This document shows, one piece after another, positions 1 to 8,541 of a stretch of DNA of 32,030 nt (its first letter is position 1; every line of letters starts with the position of its first letter). The notes below the pieces were generated by a model. It did no database searches and was not told the origin of the DNA. It was given only the letters and a program-made list of their open reading frames with translations. Source of the stretch: Anaerolineae bacterium (GTDB lineage Bacteria > Chloroflexota > Anaerolineae > 4572-78 > J111); contig JAGRCC010000451.1 of assembly GCA_020433785.1 (NCBI GenBank), positions 1-32,030 on the forward strand, read 5' to 3'. The translations under genes were made by a program, and so were the position numbers.

Positions 1-1408
1 TAAATCGCCAGCGCGGCGCATCGAGCACGGCTTGCGGATTCAAGCCATAATCGACCGTACCCACAACCACCTGGGTTTGTCCCTGCGGCTGCATAAACGC
101 CCCCATCACGCCAAACGGGCCAACAGGCTGGTGGTTGCGGGTGAGGAAGGCGGGAATAATGGTGTCGTAGGAGCGTTTACCTCCGGCGGCTTCATTGGGG
201 TGTCCCGGTTCCAGGCTAAAACAGCTCCCCCGATTTTGCAGCGCAATGCCGGTATCCGGCACCACCACACCGCTGCCAAAGCCCTGGTAATTCGACTGAA
301 TATAGCTAACTATCAGCCCATCGCGGTCGACGGCGCAGAGGTAAACGGTGCCGCCTTCAGGGGGGCGGCCGGCTTCAGGCCAACGAGCTTCCAGCCCAAT
401 GAGCGATCGGCGCGAGGCGATATAACCGGGATCGAGCAGGCCGGCCACTGGCACCGCCGCGTGGTCCGGATCGGCAATGTAGCGTTCGGCATCGGCAAAG
501 GCCAGCTTCATGGCCTCAATTTGCAGGTGAATCGACTCTTCGCTGCCATGAGGGAAAGAGGCCAGGTCAAAGCCTTCCAAGAGCGCCAAGGCGATGAGCG
601 CGGTCAAGCCTTGACCGTTGGGGGGAATCTCCCAAATTTCATAGCCGCGATAGCCGACGCCAATCGGCTCGACCCATTGATTATGATGATCGGCCAGATC
701 GGCGGCGGTTAGCAGCCCGCCCGTTTGGGCGGCAAAGTCGATTATTTTTGCGGCAACTTCGCCTTCGTAGAAATCGCGGACGCCCCGATCAACCAGCGTT
801 TGCAGCGTTTTGGCGTGGCCGGGGCTGGTCCAGCGCTGGCCGGCCTGAGGCGTTTGACCACCGGGTGCAAAGGTTGACGCCCAACCGGATACGGCCGGAT
901 CGCGGAGGGGTAAGAATCGGTCGGCGGCCAAGGCCCAATATTCAGCGACGATGGGTGAGACGGGGAAACCATCCCTAGCATAGGCAATGGCCGGAGCCAG
1001 CACCCGGCTCATTTCGAGCCGGCCAAAGCGCTGGTTAAGGTCATCCCAGGCAGCGGGTGCGCCGGGGACGGTGACCGGCAGCCACCCTTCTCTGGGAAAG
1101 GTCGTATGGCCCTGCGCCCGGACATCGACAGCATTTAGGGCTTGGGGGGCTCGGCCGGAGGCATTGAGGCCGTGCAGTTTAACGCCATCCCATACCAGGG
1201 CAAACGCATCACTGCCGATGCCGTTGGACGTTGGTTCGAGTACGGTTAGCACGGCCGCGGCGGCCACCGCTGCATCGACAGCGTTGCCGCCGTTTTGCAG
1301 CATTTGCAGCCCGGCTTGGGCCGCCAGCGGCTGGCTGGTCGCGACCAGACCGTTACAGGCCATTACCGGCATTCGCTGTGAGGGAAAGGGATATTGTTGA
1401 AAATTCAT
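1..1408 (-). CDS. Gamma-glutamyltransferase family protein (3' end outside window)
   Basis: Reading the minus strand from ATG at 1408 gives an open frame of 469 codons that runs off the left edge, so the C-terminus is missing. The family consists of Ntn hydrolases that cleave or transfer gamma-glutamyl groups, or act as related acylases, after autocatalytic cleavage at a Thr. Visible family signatures are the N-terminal ACNGLVATSQPLAA and QNGGNAVDAAVAAA stretches and the linker-to-small-subunit motif GGTVYLCAVDRDG, with the presumed catalytic Thr at residue 354 (codon 349-347), followed by SNYQGFGSGVVVPDTG. No signal peptide is seen, so a cytoplasmic location is likely. An AAAAGG sequence lies about 10 nt before the ATG. 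The gene starts 23 bp after the kinase stop on the same strand and is probably the last gene of that operon. Family assignment is firm; the substrate is not known. Confidence 0.9.
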   Translation of the reverse strand, partial: MNFQQYPFPSQRMPVMACNGLVATSQPLAAQAGLQMLQNGGNAVDAAVAAAAVLTVLEPTSNGIGSDAFALVWDGVKLHGLNASGRAPQALNAVDVRAQGHTTFPREGWLPVTVPGAPAAWDDLNQRFGRLEMSRVLAPAIAYARDGFPVSPIVAEYWALAADRFLPLRDPAVSGWASTFAPGGQTPQAGQRWTSPGHAKTLQTLVDRGVRDFYEGEVAAKIIDFAAQTGGLLTAADLADHHNQWVEPIGVGYRGYEIWEIPPNGQGLTALIALALLEGFDLASFPHGSEESIHLQIEAMKLAFADAERYIADPDHAAVPVAGLLDPGYIASRRSLIGLEARWPEAGRPPEGGTVYLCAVDRDGLIVSYIQSNYQGFGSGVVVPDTGIALQNRGSCFSLEPGHPNEAAGGKRSYDTIIPAFLTRNHQPVGPFGVMGAFMQPQGQTQVVVGTVDYGLNPQAVLDAPRWRF

Positions 1409-1431
1409 AAAGTGTAGGCCTTTTCAGGCGA

Positions 1432-3417
1432 TTAATGAACCCAAACCGGGTCCCAATCGTTGAAGGGGTTATCAGACAGGCTGGTAATCTGGCGGGTCGC
1501 CAGATCGATTGCAAAAATTTGACGATTGTTGGCAAAACCCATATCCGACCAAAAGGCGATCGTACTGCCGTCAGGCGACCAGGTGGGGTGTTTGTCAAAG
1601 TCACTGGTGTTGTCCGTTAAACGGGTTTTGGAACTGCCGTCCAGGTTGAGAACGTAGATATCGCCATTACCCGTTTCTTCTGAAACATAGGCAATGCGGT
1701 TATCAACCGGCGACCAGGCGGCATCATATTCCGGCTGGCCGGTGCTGGTCACTCGCAATTCGCGGTTATCCGGCAAAACCCACCACAAATCGTATTGGCC
1801 TTCACCACGAACAACAATTCTATTCTGGCCATCTGCTGAAACGGGCAGCCGTTGTTCATACTGGGTATAAAGCTCCCACTGACTGCGATCTAACGGCGCC
1901 TGATTTCGGCCATCGCCATCCATTTGATACAATTCGGTCCGCCCGCTGCGATCAGTTTTGAACAGAATTTTGCCGATTAGACCTTCGGGCGTCGGAGTCA
2001 GGGTTGGGGTAGGGGTAAAGTAAATGGGTGTATTGGTGGAGGTAGCGGATGGTGTGGCAGTGGAGGTGTCGGTAGCAGTCGGGGTGTCAGTTGGGACTGG
2101 AGTTGGGGTATCGGTAGGGGGAGCCATCGGCGTGTCAGAGGGGATGTCAGTAGGGGTTTCAGTCGGCGGGAGCGGTGTGTCTGTCGATGTTGGGGTTGCG
2201 GTTGGAGTGTCAGTAGCCTCCTCAGTCGGTAGGGTAATAGCATCAGCTAATGATTGAGTTGGAGGCAAAGTTGATGTGGGGGTTGGCGGCGTCCCGCCCA
2301 TCATATTATATAATAGTAAGGCCAAAGCCCCAACCACAACGCCGCCAAGGCCGACGAAGACCATCGGCAGCCAGTTGGCAGAAGATTTTTCTTGTTTTGA
2401 TTGGGCAGCCAGTTGTTCAGTGGTAGCCACATTCGGCGGTCGATCGGCTACGGGCGAGACTGAACGGACATCCGGTAGGGTGATGTTTTTAACCTCAGAC
2501 GCCGGTGGAACGCCCGGTGGCAGGATCGGCCCTGGTATAGGAGTTGAGGCCCCCCCTGCGGTTGGCACCCCGTTGCTCCAAGCCGCCTGTAAAGCCAAAG
2601 CCATATCACCAGCCGAGATAAAGCGATCGGCCGGATCTTTGGACAGGGCGCGGAGGATAACATCCTCGACGCTGTACTCCAGCTCGGGATTGATACTTCT
2701 GGGTGAGGGCGGTAGGTCGCTGACATGTTTGAGAGCCACACTCAGGGGCGACTCGTCATCGAAAGGGAGTTGCCCGGTAGTCAGCTCAAACAGAATGATA
2801 CCCAGCGAATAGATATCGCTGGCTGGAACCGCAGCGGCTGATGAAATGGCTTGCTCCGGCGCGACGTAATGTGGCGTGCCAAAGGTGTTGCCCAACGTGG
2901 CCTGGCTGGCGTGAGCCGGCAGCATCACCAGGCCAAAATCGGTCAAAATCGATTGGCCCCGACGGTTGATCATGATATTGGAAGGCTTGACGTCGCGATG
3001 GATAACGCCTTGTTCATGAGCGTAATCTAGCGCCGCCGCAATATCTTTGATAATCCGAATTACCTGATCCTTAGCCAGTAGTTCATGATCGGCCTTTAGT
3101 TGGCGCAGCCGAACCGCTAAATCGCTGCCTTCGATAAACTCCATCGCCATAAAGTAGCCGCTGGCATGCTTGCCGAAATCGTAAATCTGGACAATATTGG
3201 GATGGCGCAGGCTGGCAATGGCTTGAGCTTCGCGCCGGAAGCGATCGGTGAATTCCGGGTCTTCTTGCAGCCCCCAGTTGATGACTTTGATGGCGGCATA
3301 GCGATTCAGCTCGGTGTGAAAACCGCGATAAATGCGGGCCATTCCGCCTTCACCAATGGCTTCAATAACTTCGTAAGCGCCAAGCCGGGTGCCGATCAAC
3401 GGATCGCTCTGGCTCAT
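1432..3417 (-). CDS. Transmembrane Ser/Thr protein kinase with PD40/TolB-like beta-propeller
   Basis: A 661-aa PknB/Hanks-type kinase. The N-terminal domain (about 1-275) shows the Gly loop GEGGMARIY (22-30), Lys44 in AAIKV, HRDVKPSN (140-147), DFG (160-162) and the APE motif (186-188), so all key catalytic residues are present. A single membrane helix follows at about 350-370, then a linker of roughly 100 residues made almost only of Thr, Pro, Ser, Asp and Glu. The C-terminus carries WD40-like PD40 blades, for example DAAWSPVDNRIAYVS and HPTWSPDGSTIAFWS. The expected layout is a kinase inside the cell and a propeller sensor outside. Its ATG overlaps the TGA of the upstream 882-aa gene (ATGA), so the two are translationally coupled and probably work together. 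Domain calls are strong; the ligand and targets cannot be read from the sequence. Confidence 0.93.
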   Translation of the reverse strand: MSQSDPLIGTRLGAYEVIEAIGEGGMARIYRGFHTELNRYAAIKVINWGLQEDPEFTDRFRREAQAIASLRHPNIVQIYDFGKHASGYFMAMEFIEGSDLAVRLRQLKADHELLAKDQVIRIIKDIAAALDYAHEQGVIHRDVKPSNIMINRRGQSILTDFGLVMLPAHASQATLGNTFGTPHYVAPEQAISSAAAVPASDIYSLGIILFELTTGQLPFDDESPLSVALKHVSDLPPSPRSINPELEYSVEDVILRALSKDPADRFISAGDMALALQAAWSNGVPTAGGASTPIPGPILPPGVPPASEVKNITLPDVRSVSPVADRPPNVATTEQLAAQSKQEKSSANWLPMVFVGLGGVVVGALALLLYNMMGGTPPTPTSTLPPTQSLADAITLPTEEATDTPTATPTSTDTPLPPTETPTDIPSDTPMAPPTDTPTPVPTDTPTATDTSTATPSATSTNTPIYFTPTPTLTPTPEGLIGKILFKTDRSGRTELYQMDGDGRNQAPLDRSQWELYTQYEQRLPVSADGQNRIVVRGEGQYDLWWVLPDNRELRVTSTGQPEYDAAWSPVDNRIAYVSEETGNGDIYVLNLDGSSKTRLTDNTSDFDKHPTWSPDGSTIAFWSDMGFANNRQIFAIDLATRQITSLSDNPFNDWDPVWVH

Positions 3418-6062
3418 GCCGCCACCTCCTCAACGCTGTGCGTCGCGTTGGCGTTGAGAATATCGAGCAGCCGTTGGACAAATTGGTTAAAACCTGAGGC
3501 ATAGGCATCCAAGTAATCCTGCACTATTAATTCAGCCAAATCGGGACGATTGATCGACCGCAGGGCAGCTACGTGTGGCCGGAAATCTCGCAGCGACAGA
3601 TGCATGACGTCGTTGTCGTCGGTCAAGACTCCCCAAACCAACGTTTTGTTAAAATTATCATCCTTGGCACTGACAAAGCGCGAAATCGAGGAGCTTCGGG
3701 CCACCCGACCGCCGTTAGAGAAGACTTCTTCACCTTTCAGCACCTCGTTCAAAATATCAACCCGCTGAGGAATTTCGTCCAGCAGCTTTAACAGTGAGTT
3801 GGGTAAGTGAGCCAGCAACTTCATCATCGCTGTACTGGTACTACCTCCTTCAAGCGCGACCCTTTTGTAAGCCCGCATAATTTGACCAAAATAATTGAGT
3901 TGGGCTAACAGCGAACGCCGCGCGGCGGAGAAATCTGTCCAATTTTTTTGAGTTTTGTGATCATGATACCCTTTCAACGTATCAGACGCCGCCTGAAAAT
4001 GGCTCCAGAGATCAGTAAAGGGATTGCGAAAGGTGGTCGGATACAGGCGTTCTTGGGGCCGTGCCGATATGGCATCCATAGGTATAACAATCGACGGGTT
4101 GTTTTGCTGCGCTTTGGCTAGAGCAGCATGAACCAATTGGTGCGTCTCTTGGGTTTCCGGTTTATTTTGTAGATTTAATTCAAACAGTGCATCTTCCAAC
4201 GCCGCTGAAGGCCAGTAATCGAGTCCAAACGCACAACGATACAACACCAGAATATCATTGACGGTTAATTTCAGGTCTGGATGGCGCTTGGGCAGCACTT
4301 TTCGCAATGTACCTAACATTTTCATATCGATGGTGTCGTTTTCCGCCGAAACTTCCACGGTCGCCACTTTATTAAATTCATTCAGAGCCAACTCCGGTTT
4401 GAAGGTGAGAAAGTAGGGCGGATCGCTGACCGGTTTTGGCTGTGGCAGGCGGCTAAAGTACCCCGCCCAAGAAATCGCTTCCCCAGTTAGGATTTCAGAG
4501 ACGGCCATCCCCCACAACCCATCGAGAAAAATGTGAGACTGGTCAAAAACCATTGACTCCGGCGTTCTGAAAATGGTCAAGGCATGATCGCCGATGCCGC
4601 GTTTATGCTGTCGAATATGGGCCAGCGGCTGATCTCTGGCCTGCTCATCCCAATTAATCAACACCGGGGCACATTTGATCGCCTGAATTTCCTGTCGAGC
4701 CGTTTCATTAGACAGGGCCTTGCGGGCCTGCTCCTGTTCGACCCGGCGAATCGAAACCAACTGGTCATCAAGGCCACCGACCACCACAACTTCCGCCGAA
4801 TCGGCATGCGCAAAGATAGCCGCAATCTGGCGACGAATCGCCTGAAACGAGGCCGGGCGTAAATACCCGAGCAGTTGTTTAGTATCTCTTTGAAAAACCT
4901 GACCTGACCGACTGACGTCTAACGCATGCCCTTCAAGATCATACACATTGCCACTATAATCCAATCGAAGGGGATAGGATTTACTATCCGGCAATAGGGT
5001 TTCAAACAGAATGGGTTGCCCAATTTGGTCTGAATAGTAGGCGGGTACCAGATAGTAACGATTTTTTAGTATAATACCGACTCGCGCTTGCCACAAAGGT
5101 ATGACTCGTTTATTCTCGCGATACTTGTCCGGCTCTAGCGTGGCCAAAATACTCAACTGCTGTTGATAAATGGCCAGTTCGGCTAAAGCGCGTCGATCAT
5201 ACTCTATCTGAAGGTGTTGTTGTTGAGCCTCTGGCAGCAGTATGAGCCGGCTCTGCAAAAAGTTATCGAACCGACGCCAGCGGTATTGAGCAAAAGTTTC
5301 GTCAGGCTGGGCGTCTTGGCCGCGACGATAGGGACGTTGAGCCGCCCAGGCTTGAGGGATGCGCTTAAACGAGATCCGATGTCCCAAATTGGCTTCGGCC
5401 ACGGCTTCGTCAATCAAGTAAAGCAGAACGCGCTCTCGCCATTCATTGTAAAGCCAGTCATCAAATTGAAAATAAGCCTGACTAATCGTACAAACCCAAG
5501 CAGCTAACTGATCAATCTCCGATACAATAAGATCATAATTCTTAAGCGCCTGATGAAACCCTAACGTTTCATTAGCGTGGCGAGCACTATCCTCGCGTAA
5601 GGCGAATTCTAAATAAAACTGCCATAACCCCTCCGGAAAGGCACTGTCCGGATCTTTACCGGTCAGGATCAACAGCTTTTGATATGCCGCCAGTACCGCC
5701 GCCGGACCGATGAACAGCGTCCCGTAAATCGTTTTAGGTAAGATGTGGCGCGGCAGCATATCCAACCCCCGCATCAAAGCGCTCACATCAGATTTCGCGC
5801 GATCACGCGGCAGGGTGCGGTCGCGCAACCTAATTAGCCCGCCCATAACCAGCCCCACAATATTTCCGGCGGGAACCACAGCTGAAACTTCTTCCTGAAG
5901 AGCTTCCACCTCGGCAATGGAACGGTTAGAAAAGTAAGTTAGTTGAGCGGGCGAGATGACATTGGCCATAGAGGCCAGGGTTTGTTCAATGGCTTTGCGG
6001 CGCGCTTCAGAATCGGTATTTTCTTCCCGGGTTGTTGATGGGGTTGTGGGCGATGTCGCCAT
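3414..6062 (-). CDS. Unrecognised large protein (882 aa), partner of the kinase operon
   Basis: I do not recognise this family. The start is placed at ATG 6062 because GGAG sits 8 nt before it; a TTG at 6083 would add 7 residues but has no such site. The protein looks soluble and mainly helical, with no signal peptide or clear membrane helix. A stretch near residues 180-200 reads EFALREDSARHANETLGFH; its Glu/His spacing could suit a metal site, but this is only a guess. The C-terminal part has a helical segment and a region with VAALRSINRPDLAELIVQ. It is the first gene after the minus-strand promoter and overlaps the kinase start by 4 bp, so it may be a substrate, scaffold or regulator of the kinase. 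The region 3826-3850 on the plus strand merely mimics a ribosome site. Confidence 0.75.
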   Translation of the reverse strand: MATSPTTPSTTREENTDSEARRKAIEQTLASMANVISPAQLTYFSNRSIAEVEALQEEVSAVVPAGNIVGLVMGGLIRLRDRTLPRDRAKSDVSALMRGLDMLPRHILPKTIYGTLFIGPAAVLAAYQKLLILTGKDPDSAFPEGLWQFYLEFALREDSARHANETLGFHQALKNYDLIVSEIDQLAAWVCTISQAYFQFDDWLYNEWRERVLLYLIDEAVAEANLGHRISFKRIPQAWAAQRPYRRGQDAQPDETFAQYRWRRFDNFLQSRLILLPEAQQQHLQIEYDRRALAELAIYQQQLSILATLEPDKYRENKRVIPLWQARVGIILKNRYYLVPAYYSDQIGQPILFETLLPDSKSYPLRLDYSGNVYDLEGHALDVSRSGQVFQRDTKQLLGYLRPASFQAIRRQIAAIFAHADSAEVVVVGGLDDQLVSIRRVEQEQARKALSNETARQEIQAIKCAPVLINWDEQARDQPLAHIRQHKRGIGDHALTIFRTPESMVFDQSHIFLDGLWGMAVSEILTGEAISWAGYFSRLPQPKPVSDPPYFLTFKPELALNEFNKVATVEVSAENDTIDMKMLGTLRKVLPKRHPDLKLTVNDILVLYRCAFGLDYWPSAALEDALFELNLQNKPETQETHQLVHAALAKAQQNNPSIVIPMDAISARPQERLYPTTFRNPFTDLWSHFQAASDTLKGYHDHKTQKNWTDFSAARRSLLAQLNYFGQIMRAYKRVALEGGSTSTAMMKLLAHLPNSLLKLLDEIPQRVDILNEVLKGEEVFSNGGRVARSSSISRFVSAKDDNFNKTLVWGVLTDDNDVMHLSLRDFRPHVAALRSINRPDLAELIVQDYLDAYASGFNQFVQRLLDILNANATHSVEEVAA

Positions 6063-6129
6063 AGGTTTCACTCCAACCTGCAATGAATTTGATGTTGAGC
6101 AAATCGGTCTGGGCAGGCGGCTCTAGAAA

Positions 6130-6159
6130 ATTATATCATACGGCAAGCCGTTCAATCAA
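6130..6159 (-). promoter_or_regulatory. Sigma70-type promoter for the 882-aa gene/kinase/GGT operon
   Basis: On the minus strand a perfect TATAAT (6135-6130) lies 18 bp from TTGATT (6159-6154), which matches four of six positions of the -35 box. The predicted start is near 6122, about 60 nt ahead of the chosen ATG at 6062. This is motif matching only. Confidence 0.6.
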
Positions 6160-6186
6160 CCGGATGTATGTAACCTTTTAAGGTCC

Positions 6187-6203
6187 TTATCTTATTAAGA
6201 TAA
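6187..6203. repeat. AT-rich inverted repeat in the divergent control region
   Basis: TTATCTT (6187-6193) and AAGATAA (6197-6203) form a perfect 7-bp inverted repeat with a 3-nt centre, followed by an A-run. It sits upstream of the minus-strand promoter. It could be an operator or a weak terminator. Apart from this, the promoters and the palindrome at 6332, I see nothing else in the 6063-6423 spacer. Confidence 0.4.
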
Positions 6204-6331
6204 AAAATGGGCTAATCAATCGACAGCCCGAAGAACCTACTTAAAAGTGTTAATAGTATACGTTTATCCCCAACTTTTGCCAATTAAAATGAAAATCAAG
6301 CATAAACTCAGGGGTCGATGAACTTCACTTC

Positions 6332-6349
6332 TTTCAGTATTTACTGAAA
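6332..6349. promoter_or_regulatory. 18-bp perfect palindrome, candidate operator upstream of the tetR-men promoter
   Basis: TTTCAGTA (6332-6339) and TACTGAAA (6342-6349) are exact inverted copies around a TT centre. The site ends 13 bp before the -35 box at 6363, a typical position for an activator or a second repressor. It does not share the GACTGGTC core of the TetR-type site further down. Confidence 0.55.
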
Positions 6350-6362
6350 CCAGATCGATTAA

Positions 6363-6414
6363 TTGACAAAATTAGAAATTCGTGCTATTTTTCACTTTAG
6401 ACTGACTGGTCGGT
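6363..6414 (+). promoter_or_regulatory. Promoter of tetR-menFDBE with TetR-type operator
   Basis: A consensus TTGACA (6363-6368) is followed after exactly 17 bp by TATTTT (6386-6391), placing the transcription start near 6398. Directly at the start lies ACTGACTGGTCGGT (6401-6414), an imperfect palindrome (10 of 14 positions symmetric) of the kind bound by many TetR-family repressors. Because the first gene is a TetR regulator, autorepression of the whole operon is the simplest reading. Confidence 0.7.
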
Positions 6415-6423
6415 TTATTGATA

Positions 6424-7086
6424 ATGATGGCAACTATGCAAAGCGACATTTCAGACAAAGCCAAAGCCACCCGCAAACGGATTCTCGACGCGGCGATTCG
6501 AGTCTTCGCCCATAAAGGTTTTCATGATACACGAGTCGATGAAATTGTCGAGGAATCGGGGAGTTCCAAAGGCGCGGTCTATTTTTATTTTCCAGGCAAG
6601 CAGCAAATTTTCCTGGCCCTCATCGATGAATTTGCTGATTTGTTGGAGCGCCGGCTAACCGACGCCGTAGATCAAGAACAGGGTGGGGTGCGCAGGGTCA
6701 ACGCGGCCTTAAAAACCTGTCTGGAGACGTTTGGGCGCTATCGGGGGTTGGCCAAAATATTTCTTATTCAGGCGGTTGGACTGGGAGCCGCCTTTGAGGA
6801 AAAACGTTCGGAACTGCACCAACGCTTTGCCAATCTGATCCAATGCTACCTCGATCATGCCATTGCCAATGGGGAGATCCCCCCCATCGATACAGAAGTG
6901 GTCGCGTTTGCCTGGATGGGCGCCATCAATGAAGTCGTCATCCGCTGGGTGCATACCGGTGAACCCAAACCCGACCGCGTTTTAGTTACCTTACGCGCGA
7001 TGCTGCTGCGTGGCATTGGCGTGCCGGAGGCAGACATTGCTAGTCTGGCCATCACGCCCGTCGAAATTGTTGAAAAATCAAACTGA
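6424..7086 (+). CDS. TetR/AcrR-family transcriptional regulator heading the men operon
   Basis: About 220 aa. The N-terminal DNA-binding domain has the classic TetR pattern: KRILDAAIRVFAHKGF, then TRVDEIVEESGSSKGAVYFYF as the helix-turn-helix (about residues 25-58), then a helical ligand-binding C-terminus. The start is unsure: ATGs at 6424, 6427 and 6436 and a TTG at 6418 are all in frame, none with a good ribosome site; 6424 is used as a middle choice. The gene ends 21 bp before menF and the operator at 6401-6414 lies just in front of it, so it probably controls itself and the menaquinone genes. The effector molecule cannot be inferred. Confidence 0.9.
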   Translation: MMATMQSDISDKAKATRKRILDAAIRVFAHKGFHDTRVDEIVEESGSSKGAVYFYFPGKQQIFLALIDEFADLLERRLTDAVDQEQGGVRRVNAALKTCLETFGRYRGLAKIFLIQAVGLGAAFEEKRSELHQRFANLIQCYLDHAIANGEIPPIDTEVVAFAWMGAINEVVIRWVHTGEPKPDRVLVTLRAMLLRGIGVPEADIASLAITPVEIVEKSN

Positions 7087-7107
7087 CTTTAAGAGAAAGG
7101 GTCCATC

Positions 7108-8541
7108 ATGCTCCAAACCGCTGTTTCTCTACCGACTGAAATGGCCGACAAACTCGAACTTCTAGCCACGGCTGCCGTCAATCAACGAAAACACCTATTC
7201 ATTAGCTACAGTTTACCCTGGCCCGACGTTCCTATGCTAAAATTTTTAGGTCAAGTGGAAAACGCGCCGAGAGTTTACTGGGAAAGTGATAACTTGTCGG
7301 TTAGCCTAGCCGGCTATGACGCAGCAGCGATGCTTTACGCTGACGGGCCGGATCGCTTCGAGTCGATTCGCAAGCAGTCGTGGAAATTATTTAGAAATAT
7401 CATCTGCCTCAATGATAGCACCCCGGACACGGTGGGGCCGCGTTTGTTTGGCGGATTTGCCTTTCAGGTTGAAGATAAACCCCAGGCGTTGTGGTCAGCC
7501 TTTCCGGCGGCCCGTTTTATGCTACCTCGGGTTCAACTGATCCGGCTCAACCACGAGGAAACCTGGTTGACCATCAATCAGGCCATCAGCCCTAAAGATA
7601 ACCCGCAGGAGATCGCCTGGCGAATGCACGAAGAGATCCGCCGGCTGTTAGTCCTCCACGATCTGGATGATCTGGAACCGTCAGACATCGCCCCCAGCCA
7701 AGCGCCTCGCTCTGTGGAAGATTTAATGGTCTTTGAAACATGGGAGCGGTTGGTTTCGGAAGCAACCTGCCGCATCCGGCGTGGCGATCTGGATAAAGTG
7801 GTTTTAGCCCGCGCGCGCCGGATGCAAAGCCGGCAAAGTGTCAACCCCGTTGATACGCTTGTCCGCCTCAAGCAAAATTACCCCGGCTGCTATCGTTTTT
7901 TGTTCGAACCGGTGCCAGGCCACGCTTTTTATGGTGCAACTCCCGAACTGCTGGCCGAAGTCACCAAACCCCAACTGCGCACCGCCGCCGTGGCCGGCTC
8001 CATTCGCCGCGGCAAGACCAACGAAGAAGACGCAGCTTTGGGCCAGGAATTGTTGGCCAATCCCAAAGAACGGCTTGAGCATGGCCTGGTGGTTGATGTT
8101 TTAGAAGAAAATTTGCGGCCCATCGTGACCCGCCTGAAGATAGCGCCGCAGCCCAATTTGCTAAAATTGAGCAATATTCAGCATTTAAAAACCCCCATTA
8201 CCGGCAAATTGAAAAGTACCAAAGGCATTTTGCCGGTCATTGAAGCCCTGCACCCCACTCCGGCCTTGGGCGGTCGCCCGAGAGATATCGCTTTATCGAT
8301 CATTAATGAGGCCGAGCCGATTTCCAGAGGCTGGTACGGCTCCCCCATCGGCTGGCTCGATCCGCAACAAAACGGCGTGTTTGCCGTGGCGATTCGGTCG
8401 GCAGTGACGGTGAACCAGGAGACCCTGCTGTACGCCGGAGCCGGTATTGTGGCCGATTCGATCCCCGACAAAGAGTGGCGGGAAACGCAGCTCAAATTCA
8501 AACCGCTAACCGACGCTTTGGGAGGCGCGAATAAAGCATGA
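7108..8541 (+). CDS. menF: Isochorismate synthase
   Basis: A 477-aa member of the chorismate-binding family that turns chorismate into isochorismate, the entry step of the classical menaquinone route. The C-terminal catalytic half shows LDKVVLARARR with the expected general base Lys230, ATPE (277-280), TAAVAGSIRRG (292-302), the ERLEHGLVVDVL helix, IQHLKTPITG and LHPTPALGGRPRD, ending in YAGAGIVADSIPDKEW. The metal-binding Glu residues appear intact. The length fits MenF/DhbC-type enzymes. The start has AGAAAGG about 8 nt upstream. It overlaps menD by ATGA, so the two products are made together. Since menD follows directly, a respiratory quinone role is more likely than siderophore synthesis. 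Confidence 0.94.
   Translation: MLQTAVSLPTEMADKLELLATAAVNQRKHLFISYSLPWPDVPMLKFLGQVENAPRVYWESDNLSVSLAGYDAAAMLYADGPDRFESIRKQSWKLFRNIICLNDSTPDTVGPRLFGGFAFQVEDKPQALWSAFPAARFMLPRVQLIRLNHEETWLTINQAISPKDNPQEIAWRMHEEIRRLLVLHDLDDLEPSDIAPSQAPRSVEDLMVFETWERLVSEATCRIRRGDLDKVVLARARRMQSRQSVNPVDTLVRLKQNYPGCYRFLFEPVPGHAFYGATPELLAEVTKPQLRTAAVAGSIRRGKTNEEDAALGQELLANPKERLEHGLVVDVLEENLRPIVTRLKIAPQPNLLKLSNIQHLKTPITGKLKSTKGILPVIEALHPTPALGGRPRDIALSIINEAEPISRGWYGSPIGWLDPQQNGVFAVAIRSAVTVNQETLLYAGAGIVADSIPDKEWRETQLKFKPLTDALGGANKA

Noticed and set aside
32..712. Plus-strand 226-aa ORF at the left end
   Set aside because: It lies antisense to the gamma-glutamyltransferase, whose motifs are unmistakable; the plus-strand product has no family features.
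2024..2257. Val/Gly-rich plus-strand ORF
   Set aside because: Antisense image of the kinase Thr/Pro linker.
1985..2280. Minisatellite or mobile repeat in the kinase gene
   Set aside because: The repetitive DNA simply encodes the Thr/Pro/Ser-rich stalk; units are irregular and in frame.
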